DNA from: Ehretia macrophylla
Taxonomy: Eukaryota; Streptophyta; Magnoliopsida; Boraginales; Ehretiaceae
Length of the DNA: 64,000 nt
Assembly (NCBI GenBank): GCA_037974665.1
Contig: CM075764.1
Coordinates: forward strand, 118,358,325-118,422,324
Direction: 5' to 3'
The notes beneath the pieces are model-generated. The model did no database searches, was not told the DNA's origin, and saw nothing but the letters and a program-made list of their open reading frames with translations. How positions within the stretch are numbered: the stretch's first letter is position 1; each line of letters starts with the position of its first letter. Of this stretch, positions 35,869-46,918 are shown piece after piece. The translations under genes and the position numbers were made by a program.

Positions 35869-37112
35869 TTATGCCACACCACTATATGCAGGAGATCTTG
35901 TCAAATGTTGGCTCTGCATTGCTCGTCTCACTAGAAATGCATCATCCCACCGTCCTGCTTCTGCATAAATGTTGGAAAGAAGAACCCTGCTCGGACCATG
36001 AGATGCTTCCACCCTCGCCAAATTTTCTGCTATCCTTTCTGCCATTTCCGAGTTACCATGAGTTCTACATGCTGCCAACAACGTGCCCCATATGATCACA
36101 TCCGCGTTCATAGGCATACTCCTTATAAGTTCTTCTGCTTCTTCCATCCTCCCTGCTCTGCCTAATAGATCCACCATACAGCCATAATGCTTGATGTTTG
36201 GCTCTATATTGTACAAACTCTTCATATTCTTGAAATGTTTTTCCCCTGCTTCCACCAATCCTCCATGACAACACGCGCTCAAGACCCCAACAAATGTGAT
36301 TGAATTAGGTTTTATATTACGCTTCTGCAAATCACTAAATATTCCAAGAGACATCTCTGCATGCCCGTGCATGGCTAAGCCACATATGATTGCATTCCAA
36401 GGCGAGACATCTCTGGTTTTCTCTCGGATTTGATGGAACAATTATAGGGCAGTATTGATGCTTCAACATTTGGCATACATGTCGATAATTGCTGCACTCA
36501 GATTATCATTTAAAGGAATGGAGTTAACGAGTATATATTCGTGCGTCCATCTTGCTTCTTTCAGTGTCCCCAAAGTAGCAATTGCTGATAGAACACTGAC
36601 CATTGTAACTTCATTTGGTATCAGACCATTAGCCACCATTTCATGGAAAAGTTCAAGAGCTGAACCAGGTTGCTCATGTTGTGAATAACCAGAAATCATG
36701 GTACTCCACGAGAAAACGTCTCTTTCAGGCATCTGGTCAAATAAGCGCCTAGCTTCATCAATCGTTCCATTTCTTACGAGTCCAGCAAGATCTTCAATGC
36801 CACACCATGAAATTGCAGACCCTCAATGTAAGCAATCGCCTGCCCACACGCTGCAATAATATCAACAATTATAACATCGTTAGGACCTAATCCACTACCA
36901 ACCATTTCACTATAAATCATCAATGCCTCATTCAACCACCCTACTTGCACGTAACAATCAATAATCGTCCCCCACGAAACAACATCTTTATCAACAATCC
37001 TCTCAAACAACTCCCTCACCAAATCCACCTCCCTTGCCTTTGCATACCCATTCAACATCACATTCCACGAAACAACATTCCTCTCTGGCGTCTCATTAAA
37101 CAACCTCATCGC
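35869..37112 (-). pseudogene. Broken PPR gene (MEF18-like), copy A
   Basis: This copy of the intact PPR gene at 53668-55749 begins at about codon 239 and runs to the natural stop. Lesions: the 5' third is missing, replaced at 37113 by a retroelement LTR; a deletion of 130 bp relative to 54590-54719 shifts the frame near 36790; and stops replace Gly and Glu codons at 36463-36465 (TGA) and 36442-36444 (TAA). The open pieces are 36774-37112, 36463-36732 and 35869-36441. It cannot encode an editing factor. Confidence 0.93.
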
Positions 37113-37733
37113 TGTGAGTTGGTTAAAGCTCACTTTGAGCGTTTGGTCAAAAGAAAACAAAAAGGAATGGAAAATGAAGAAAAGTATTTGGTTGCAAAGT
37201 TAGGCACACACAATTTTGGGTTGATTTCACACTACATGTGGGAAGACTTTTTGTGCAAGATGAGCCTATAAATAGAGACTCATTCTTCACCATTTGAGTA
37301 TCACCAAAACATTCCAAATTAGAGAGAAAAAATAAGTTTTCTCTTGAGTATTTTTTTTTTCCTCTTTTGTTGTTCTATATTTGTGAATGAGAGTTAGTTT
37401 CTCCTATTATTTGAGATAGTGATATTGTTATTTCCTTATATTAGAGAGAATGTTATTGTAAAATACTCCACGTCATAGTAAAATCCTCCATTACTTGTCC
37501 GTGATTTTTCCCTCAATTTATTTGAGAGTTTTCCACATAAATTTTATGTCTCTACTTTCTCTGTTCTCATTCATATTTTAGCTGCGTGATACTGCTTGTC
37601 CCCGACAATTCCGCTGTGCCGATACCTAACAGTGGTATTAGAGCCACTGGTTACGGGTCACTGGTATACATACGGGGTTACTGTTCACAGTTACTATTCA
37701 CACATACGGTATAGTACTATTCACCGTATACGG
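37113..37733 (+). mobile_element. Truncated LTR retrotransposon: one LTR plus PBS
   Basis: 37113-37631 looks like a complete 5' LTR (TG...CA, 519 bp) with a TATA box TATAAATA at 37267-37274. It is followed by a primer-binding site TGGTATTAGAGCC at 37633-37645, complementary (one mismatch) to initiator tRNA-Met as in Copia elements. About 90 bp of internal sequence with repeated ttcacag/tacggtat motifs follow, then it is cut off where the right DC1-PPR unit begins. No second LTR or coding part is present. It therefore lies exactly on the unit junction. Confidence 0.8.
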
Positions 37734-38458
37734 TATCAAAAGATATGAAAATATATTTTTAAATTTTGTACTAGTCGTAATATTTAATTAGAAAATATTT
37801 TACAGTTAATTAATTTTTCGCTATTACTAAATACTTAAAAATTAAAAAAAAGTATTTACTATTTTTAATTGAAAAATATTTTCTAATAAATTAATTTTTT
37901 AATATTATTAAACACTAAAAAATTTAAAAAATATTTTACGCAAACAAACGGAGCCTTAGTAATAAAAGTAAAACAGCATTAAAAGTTTCACGTAGTTTAA
38001 CATTTTCCTCACGTCATAAGAATACTTGAATTATTAGGACTAAACAGTGGGACAAAAATGTAAGAAGATATCTAAGGAAAAAGGATCAACAACCACAAGA
38101 AATCTGGAACCTTATAATATTTGCCGTGCATGAGTGCCTTTCTGGCATTATTAAAGGAGCCCTTTCACATCACGTTGACTTTCTGTCCATGAACGTGCCT
38201 TGTAGGTGTATAGATCTTTTCTATAACGTGATAAATAAAATTTAATAATTAATAAATTATTTTAACATAATTTTATAAATAATTTATAATTATTAAATTT
38301 TATTTACAATTTTGTAATATTTTACCATTATAAAAAGATTTATCTCCAACTTAAACGGCTTTGTCATGGCCGGCTATTGTTCTCACGTCAAGAATGAGTG
38401 CGTTAACAGTAGGAAAATAATATATCAAGCGTGAAAAGCGAGGTAGTTGTATTATAGT
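37734..38458. repeat. Left edge of the right DC1-PPR unit
   Basis: Matches 21237-21720 and, beyond the Mutator insertion site, 25800-26130 in the middle unit. Near 38118-38128 it preserves the uninterrupted Mutator target. No gene. Confidence 0.8.
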
Positions 38459-38823
38459 TGTTGTGAAAGTATGGATATTTGTTGACAACGTTATGTCAGA
38501 AAAAATACGTTAATTGTCGACTGGCGTCTGAATGAAGAGAACAGTTCAATTCTATCTTGAATTGCAAAGCCATGTGGAAGAATTGTTGTTGAAGATTGCT
38601 ATGATGATATATTAGTTTAGATAAAATATATTAGTGCTCTTATTATATATTAGTCTAACTTAATGCTTTACCTACTTTATGGAATAATATCAAATTTTAT
38701 TGTATATATATATATATATATGTAGTATGTAGAAGATGAAAGATAAGAGAAAGAGAATTGCAAGAATCCAGTTCAGAGAATTTCTCAGTTATTTTGTTTA
38801 CGTTATTATTATGTTTCATATCA
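38459..38823 (+). repeat. Copia 2, 5' LTR
   Basis: A 365-bp terminal repeat containing a (TA)n run near 38703-38721 that is shorter in the other LTR. Confidence 0.9.
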
Positions 38824-41800
38824 CGTTATCAGCACGAGACTCTACCATTATTCAGTAATTAAAAGGGCAAAGAAACGGAAGGTAGGAAAGTCAGTAACTT
38901 CTCCGTTTACTTTTATTGCTCTTCAATATTGTATACTTTATTGCATCTGCAGAGTAAATTCTATACTGCAACTCATTCACTATCATAATTGATTAGGAAT
39001 GCATGGTGTTTAATATGAGCACTTACTGTCTTTGACGTTTCTTTGTTATTGCCTCAAGTTTTAGAACTTGATGATAAAGAATTATTTTGCTTATGTCCAA
39101 GTCTTTACAATTTGGATATTAAACTCAGTAACTTTTGGTATTGAACCCAAATGAAAGGCCTATGGCGTTGGGTATCTTTGCAAGATCTATGATGATCAAT
39201 ATTAAAATAATATTTGATAATTTGATGATCAATATTAAAATAATATATGGTATGCAAAAGTTATTATGATGAATTGCTGGTAAAAGTTTTTGCGATACAT
39301 GTGTTTATTATATCCTTGAAGGAAATAATTAAAGAAAAGAATAATGCATTCCAGTAGATTGCATAAAAGTATTTTTCCTTTATTAACTTATTCTTGAAGG
39401 ATTAGATCTTGTATTTGTTACGGTGAAAATTTTACTGGAATTTATTTAAGGCCAAAATTTTTCAACTGGCTTAATTCCATTTCCTGAAGTGAATGAAATT
39501 AAAATTCCCCGATATAATTTAAAATTTGATTTTTCGAAGTGAATCGAAAATTGAATTTCCTGAAGTGAATAAAATTAAAGTGGGTAGAACTTCATTCCCT
39601 GAAGTGAATGAAATAGAAATTTCTTAAAGGAATATAATTGAAATTTCCTAAAGATGAGTGAAATTAAATTCCCTGAAGCGAATGGAATTGAAATCCCCTG
39701 AAGTAGATAATATTTGTTTTCCTGAAGAAAATAAAATTACATTCCCTGCAGCGAATGAAACTATATTCCCCGGAGTGAATAAAGTTGTGTTCTCCAAAAA
39801 TGAATGAAATTAGATTCCCGAAGTGAATCAAAATTGCAAAATCTCATAAGTGAATATAATTGCTAATTCCCTAAAGCGAATGAACCTAAATCCTCAAAAC
39901 CTGAAGTTTCACGTGAGATATCTTGAAGGAACCTGAAATTCACTATGGTGAATCTCTGGTAATTGTTTATAAAATATGATGGAATACAATAAGCAATATG
40001 AACCTGAAGTTCCAGAGATTATTCAATTGCAGAGTATTGCAAATAATTTACCAGATGCAAAGAATATTGTGAAATCACAATTACTAGCTATGAAGGTGTC
40101 GACACAAAGTCATGTCCTAGAAGGACACATAGCAAATACCATAGCATATGCATCTAAGGTATGCTAGAAGCATGTTATACCTGTCAGTGCGAAAGATATT
40201 ATACCTTTGAAAATGGAGAACACATAAGAAATACAGAAATTGTGAATCTCGAAGATTCGATATCTTTAAGGCGCACGACAGAATTTATAGAACCAACCGA
40301 CGTTGGTAAACTCACAATCCCGTAAGAAATTAACGAATAATAGTCCCTGGGGAGACTAAGGTACCTGGAAATGACGATTTCCATAAAATTAAGTATCGAC
40401 CAGAATATATGATATTTTATCATTAATTCTTTTGGTTAATATACTTTACGATTCATCTATTAAGAGTTTTCTATGTACTTGCCTTGCAAGTAATGTTACT
40501 GGAAAGACAATCGAGCCCTTCATAGAAAGGATTAAAATAGATCACATCTTGTCTTGAGGTTATAACTCATAGTTAGAACCTCATTTTATTTTAAGCTTAT
40601 CGATATCTTTTATGAAGATGTTCTTTCCAATTTTGTGGGCATAAAGCTTAAGTTTAATTAATGCTTTAACCACTCCCATATATGGTTTTCCATTTGGTTG
40701 TAAAATAATGTAGTAACACATAAATGTGCTTCTAATGCAAATGCTAAGCCTACACGGTTATGGTAGTTAAATTTATATTACTATATGGAAAGTGGAGCCT
40801 CATTAAGATCATGAATGACATATCCACTAAACTAATCAGTGGAGAGTCAACACATATTCTCTGAATATAAATTTGGCTTGGCGTGGCAATTAATGTGCAG
40901 GTGGTTTATATTAATCATAATGATTTGTTTCATTAGATTTAGAATGTTGTTAATTCCTATGATCTGAATGTTATAAGCTGAAATTCTAGACTGCACATAC
41001 CTATCTTTTATGATTCAGCTACCTATTTAAATGATCTCTAAAAGCTCTGAAAATGCACAGGCTTATAGTTCATTATGTGTAGATGGGTTTAGACTCAAAC
41101 GGATCCTAATTCGGAGTTATATTCATCAAGTTATGGTCTTTAGAAATTAGCTGTGCAAGCTGCCTGCACCTACACGAAAATCAGAAACTCACTGTTTTGG
41201 ATTTTTAGACACCTCTTAACGACATAATTAGACCTTTCCCATAAAAGAGAATTTGTTTCTCAAGGTCTTGGGTATATCGTGTAAAAATTTCAGCCAATTT
41301 GGACAACGTTTACTATGTCAAACGTGCTCTACAATCTAGTCGCACAAATCTGCCAGATTTCTCACATATACACTAATGCTCACTTAGCTTGTTTTGTTTG
41401 CACTTCATGCATATATATGTTATACTTTGGAAATATCAAAGTCGGATTTGATAAAACTTGGTTATGACAATAAAAGCGCTCCAGTCGAGTCTTCATTTTC
41501 ATTAATTTAATCATTATAGTTGAGATATCCACTAACAAGTATGCCTTTATGTAAAAAGGAGAAGTATATACTTAAAGAGATGCTGAGCATGATTGGTTAT
41601 AACCTTAATTTAAGAAATGTTGTCTTGTCTTTTTATTGTTTTGCTCCATGTTTTTAAGGGAGAGATAGTGCTTCAAGTAATATACTCAAGTATTATATAC
41701 ATTATCAATCCCATATCTACTAGAAAGATATGTGCATTTCTCGCGTGTGGGATGTTATGTTATTTTCAATCCCACAACACTTGGATTTTGCAAGGAGTAT

Positions 41801-42379
41801 ACCATATAGTTATCTATATACTTGCAAGGAGTGTACTATTCTACCATATAGTTATCTATATACTTGCAAGGAGTGTACCATTCCCTTAAATTGATTAAAG
41901 CTTCGCATGGAACAGGTTAGTATGCCATGTAGGTACGCTTTGAATTATATCCTCATATGGTAATTGTAATACCATTATCAATGTATGAATATGTTCCTAT
42001 GCTTCTTCTCATGAAAATGGCAATAACTTGCCAATATAAATCATGTGATATTGATATTGAAATTCTTGAAGAACTTATTATGCATGAAGCATATGATAAT
42101 GAAGTTCTTGAAGAACTTACTATGCTTGAAGCATATGACTCGAAATCCCGGGAAAAGTAATCGATTACAAAGATCTTTGTACAAATGAAAATATTTTGGA
42201 AGAATGGGGTATAACCTTCTTAGTATATGTTGATATTTTGTTAGTCATATATCATATTAAGAAGTATTATCTTTTTGTAGATCTCTATTTGTTGTCCATT
42301 GCATTACTGCCTTACAATTTAAGTTTATTAATTATTACTGAAATATATGCTGATGATTCTTGAATAAAGGCTCCTGAAG

Positions 42380-43570
42380 AGCCTATACAAGTGAGAGTTT
42401 GTCGACATAAAGATCGAGTACTCACTGACAAAATAATATGGAAAGCATTAGAATGATAAAGATTATATGACTACTATCCTAATATTGAAAAGGACGCTTG
42501 GAAATATAATGAGATAACTATTGGTCCTGAAGTACCATGTCTCAGTCTTATTGGTCTACTGATATATCTTACTAATAATAGAAGACCAGGAAATTGTTTT
42601 CCGTTAATTTGTTAGCAAAATATAGTGTGATTCCAACCTGAAGTCATTGGAATAAAATTGAGCACATGTCATTCTATCTATGTGGAACATCAAATATGGA
42701 CTTATCGTATCCAAGATGGTTGAAATCATCATACGTTGGCCCTGTAGATGCTGACCATTTATCTGACTCCCACAAAACAAGATCACAGATAGTCTATGTG
42801 GTGATAGCTATATTGTGACAATCCATGAAGTTTGCATCTTCAGATCATGCTGGGAATCTGGCAATTCATAAGGCTAGTTGAGAATATATATTGGTTGAGA
42901 TCTATGTTCGGGAATTATGTGGATTACCCTTCAAAAGAAATAGTCTGATCAGAGGTGGCACACAGAAGGTAACATGACGAAGAAGATCAAACTATAATAT
43001 ATCTACACACATGAGCTTTAAATGGTATCGTTGATATCCAACAAATAAACGCAAGTGAAAATCCAGCAGATTTGTTCACTAAAGCTTTACTAACAAAGAT
43101 TATAAAGTACATGCTCAGAAGTGTAGAATGCATTACTTGTAAGATCTGTCACTATGACTCATGTTGTAATGAGGGGAAGAATGTATTTATGCATTGTACT
43201 CTTTTTCCTTCATCAAGGTTTTTCTCCCACTGGGTTTTTCCTGATAAGGTTTTAATGAGGCAAGACAAATACGCTATATATGATACAAGCATGGCGAGCC
43301 AAAGTTCTTGTGCATGGATAGACTCCAAAACAAAGTGAAAATAAAAATCCAGCAGATTTATTCACTACAGCAGTGAAAGTGAAAAATCCTGCAGATTTAT
43401 TCACTACAGCATTACCACCAACAATTTTTAAATCACATGTGCAAAGATGTGGAATGCGTTGCTTGAATGAATTATCTCATGCCATGAGGGGGAGACGCTA
43501 TTTCTGCATGCATTGTACTCTTTTTCTTTCACCAAGATTTTTATCCCACTGGGTTTTTCTATGGTAAGGT
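42380..43570 (+). pseudogene. Copia 2 RT/RNase H remnants with repeated tail
   Basis: Short readable pieces in changing frames correspond to the C-terminal RT and RNase H of Copia (a degraded R-P-D-like block near 42590, NPADLFT near 43065). The segment aatccagcagattt-ttcacta occurs three times (about 43060, 43347, 43387), and the following CMHCTLF...HWVF reading is repeated, showing local tandem duplication within the dead element. Confidence 0.65.
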
Positions 43571-43696
43571 TTTAACGAAGCAAGCCAAATAAGAATAATA
43601 TACTCTTTTCCTTTTGTCAAGTTTTTATCCCATTGGGTTTTCTTGACAAGGTTTTAAATGAGACATATTCTTAAGCAATAAATATCCAAAGGGGAG

Positions 43697-44053
43697 TGTT
43701 GTGAAAGTATGGATATTTGTTTACAACGTTGTGTCAGGAAAAATACGTTAACTGTCGGCTGGCGTCTGAACGAAGAGAACAATTCAATTCTATCTTGAAT
43801 TGCAAAGCCACGTGGAAGAATTGTTGTTGAAGATTGCTATGATGATATATTAGTTTAGATAAAATATATTAGTGCTCTTATTATATATTAGTCTAACTTA
43901 ATGCTTTACCCACTTTATGTAATAATATCAACTTTTATTGTATATATATATGTAGTATGCAGAAGATGAAAGATAAGAGAAAGAGAATTGCAAGAATCGA
44001 GTTCAGAGAATTTTTCAGTTATTTTGTTTACGTTATTATTATGTTTCATAACA
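43697..44053 (+). repeat. Copia 2, 3' LTR
   Basis: A 357-bp terminal repeat matching the 5' LTR with scattered mismatches; directly preceded by a purine tract. Confidence 0.9.
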
Positions 44054-44058
44054 ATAGT

Positions 44059-44688
44059 AACAATATATCACCTTTGTAACATTATTATAGGAATATGGGT
44101 GACTTGAGTAACTCTTGTCAATGAAGTTTTTGTCATAGAACATAAGGTGACGTGGTTAAATGGTAAATTATTATAATTAAATATTAAATTTAGTATCTAG
44201 TATCATTCTAATGTAGTTTTTAATTTTTTTTGTTTTTTGGGTCATACGATAAGCTGGGAGAATTTTTTTTCTTCTTTTTGTCATTAAGTTGGGAGTTCAA
44301 ATGCACCATTAAAATCTTTTTTTTTTCTTCTTATGTATAAAAAATTTGGATCATTTCTCTGTATCTAAAGAATCTTTATTTCAGTTTTACTCTAATAATT
44401 TTTTTTTACATTTAATCAATCCTTTATTTTAAGGAATTCATTTCAGTTTCAGTCTAGTCGTTTTTTTATTGGTCTCACTAAAAATAAAAAATAAAAAGGT
44501 ATATAAGTATTAAATTGTGTATTATAACCTCTAATAAAGAAAAAAATTACTAATCGGCTCCTGTAATCGATGGTCGTGCTATAAGCCAACAAGGATAAGG
44601 CTATCTTAATGGAGTCTTTATAATAGGTCTCTATTCATCATTTTAGAGACCTATATAAAGACTAAGATCAATTTTAAAGACCCACTTA
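44059..44688. repeat. Upstream spacer of DC1 B, paralog of 26133-26700
   Basis: Collinear with the middle unit apart from small indels. Contains the third copy of the interspersed repeat (about 44465-44610). No gene. Confidence 0.8.
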
Positions 44689-45273
44689 GTCAGTGATTGG
44701 TATGTAGGAATGAGTTAGGAATTGAATGACATTCACAATTCTATTTTAATTCTCACGTTTGATATTGGTGAATGAACTTAAAAATCTCATTCCCAAGGGA
44801 ATACCATTCTCACATACATAAGAATAGCTATTCCAGACCAAATACATGGGAATGACCCATTCCTATGTGTTTGGGAATAAACTTGACTATCATATCTTAT
44901 ATAACATAACTTTTATAAATAATTTATTTTACAATAATAATAATAATAATAATAATAATTATTATTATTAAAAAAAAATAATAAAAATGATAATTATTAT
45001 TATTAAGAAAATAAAAAAAAAAAACAAAATAATAAAATAATTAAAAATAATAATAATAATAGTGATTAAATAATAAAAAATAATAATAAAAATATTATAA
45101 TATTATTATGAAAATAATAATAACTATTATGAAAATAATAATAACTATTATGAAAATAATAATAACTATTATAAAAATAATAATAATAATAAAAAAGATA
45201 ATGATAATAATAAAAAATAATAATAATAATAAAGTAATAAAAAAATAAAAATAATAATAATAATAGTGATTAA

Positions 45274-45306
<33 letters not shown>

Positions 45307-45443
45307 GTAAAATAATAATAATAAAAATAAAAATAATAATACCAATATAATAATGATAATAATAATAATAATAATTGTTGTTATTATTATTTTTATTTTG
45401 TAAATAATAATAATTAATTATTATTATTATCATTATTATAGAA

Positions 45444-45499
<56 letters not shown>

Positions 45500-45730
45500 T
45501 ATGTTTATATTATTTACGGTTATGTTTATATTTATTCTTATTTTTTATACTATAATAATAAAATGGCAATTTTGTCATATTATACAAGTCATTCACATTA
45601 TTACTCTTAATTTCTAGAGCATACCAAACATGTCATTCTCATTCCCAAATTTATTCTATTCCCAATTTCATTCAATTCGTTGGTTCATTCCATTCCTGTC
45701 CAAATTCATTCTAATGTACCAATCGCTACC
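44689..45730. mobile_element. Tourist-like (PIF/Harbinger) MITE with expanded TAA tract
   Basis: The inserted block is flanked by TTA (44686-44688 and 45731-45733). Its ends are inverted and rich in GATTGGTAYRT and GGAATGA/TTCATTCC motifs typical of Tourist-like MITEs. The middle unit lacks it at 26700. The centre, about 44936-45500, is almost entirely TAA/TTA trinucleotide repeat on one strand or the other. The long Asn/Tyr/Ile open frames inside are repeat artefacts. The superfamily is inferred from the TSD and end composition. Confidence 0.8.
44936..45500. repeat. (TAA)n/(TTA)n microsatellite block
   Basis: Several hundred bases of imperfect ATAAT/TAATAA and, toward the right, TTATTA repeats, nested inside the MITE. 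The strand composition switches near 45375, so the block could fold back. Confidence 0.9.
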
Positions 45731-46286
45731 TTAGAGACCAAGACAAAAAAATTATTTTAGAGACCCATTTAAAGATCAAAATAAAAAAATTGAGTCTCTA
45801 TAAAATTAACTCTCTATATTGTGTTAATTTTAATTTTACATAATAATTAAATTATGTGTTATTTTTTCTTATATGTTAATTTTTTTAATTAATTGTTATT
45901 TAAATTATTTCAACTTTTTTAACGAATATTTCAAATAAAAAATAAATAAATTACGACGATCATAATATTTAAAAAATTAAGATTACGTTTCACCTAAACT
46001 AAAAAAAACATAAAAGAATAACCTAAATTAAAAAAACATAAAAAAATAACCTAAACTAAAATAATATTAAAAAATAAAATACAAAATCCTAATTAAATAT
46101 CTTAAACAACTTAATTAAAAAAATACCTTAAACTAAAAAAACATAAAAAATAATCTTTAATAAAATAACATTAAAAAATAAAATACAAAACCCTAAATAA
46201 AAATATTTAAAAAAAAACCCCAACCTTCCTTTCCTTCTCTTCCTTTTTTACCTGCAGCCCCGTCCCTTTTTCTCCCTTTTTTCCCT
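45731..46286. repeat. Proximal upstream spacer of DC1 B
   Basis: Paralog of 26700-27270; AT-rich with repeated cctaaactaaaaaaa units. No gene. Confidence 0.7.
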
Positions 46287-46532
46287 GCACACACACAAAC
46301 ACAAACACATACATATATACACACAGAGATCTATATACACACACACAGAGATCTATATACACATACACAAACACATACATATATACACACACACAGATCT
46401 ATACACACATACACAAACACATACATATATATACACACACAGAGACCTATATACACACAAAAACACATACATACATATATATATATATATCTGTTTGTAT
46501 GTGCTGCGCGCCCCCCCCCCCCCCCCCCCCCC
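46287..46532. repeat. (CA)n/(TA)n microsatellite ending in a 22-base poly-C, upstream of DC1 B
   Basis: Same arrangement as before DC1 A, but the C run is 22 bases (46511-46532) against 13. The His/Thr- or Cys/Val-rich open frames are artefacts of the repeat. Confidence 0.9.
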
Positions 46533-46918
46533 GGGGCTTTTTTTCTGTTTATTGAACAAAATTTTTTGGTTGATGAAAAAAAAATCTATTATTATTTTGG
46601 TTTGTTTTCAGATCTGACGATCTATTGTCAGAATTTTTTGGTTTGTTTTTTTGTTTTTTTTTCTTGTCTGATGAACGAAAAAAAAATTTGTTTTTTTATC
46701 AAAAAGTGTCAAATAGTATTTTAAAGACTTCCCTTAGTGTTAATTTTTACTCAATAGACACTAATTTTTCCTCAATAGACTGTATTAAGGATGTCCCAGT
46801 GGGTGTGGCAGTGGTTGAGTTCGGAAAATATTTTTTTCTTTCAAAAGATATGAAAATAGGTTGAAAATAGGTTGAGTGTTTGTGTGTTTCTCACAGTAGA
46901 GAGAGAGAGAGAAGAGAA

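Larger units (their letters stand above)
38459..44053 (+). mobile_element. Copia LTR retrotransposon 2 (decayed)
   Basis: A 5595-bp element is flanked by the perfect 5-bp duplication ATAGT (38454-38458 and 44054-44058). LTRs are 38459-38823 and 43697-44053, TGTTGTGAAAG at the left and ATA[T/A]CA at the right end. A likely PBS follows at 38824-38840 (cgttatcagcacgag), and a purine tract AAAGGGGAG precedes the 3' LTR. The interior is riddled with stops; only traces of the Copia RT/RNase H end are readable, around 42380-43450 (e.g. ENPADLFTKAL near 43060). The middle unit has one intact ATAGT site at about 26132, proving insertion after the duplication. Confidence 0.92.

Noticed and set aside
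45095..45433. 112-codon Asn/Tyr/Ile-rich open frame
   Set aside because: Pure TAA/TTA repeat inside the MITE; open because the - strand repeat lacks stops.
46880..46918. Upstream extension of DC1 B
   Set aside because: The apparent start codon is TTG in a GA-rich leader; the ATG at 46919 aligns with the ATG of copy A.
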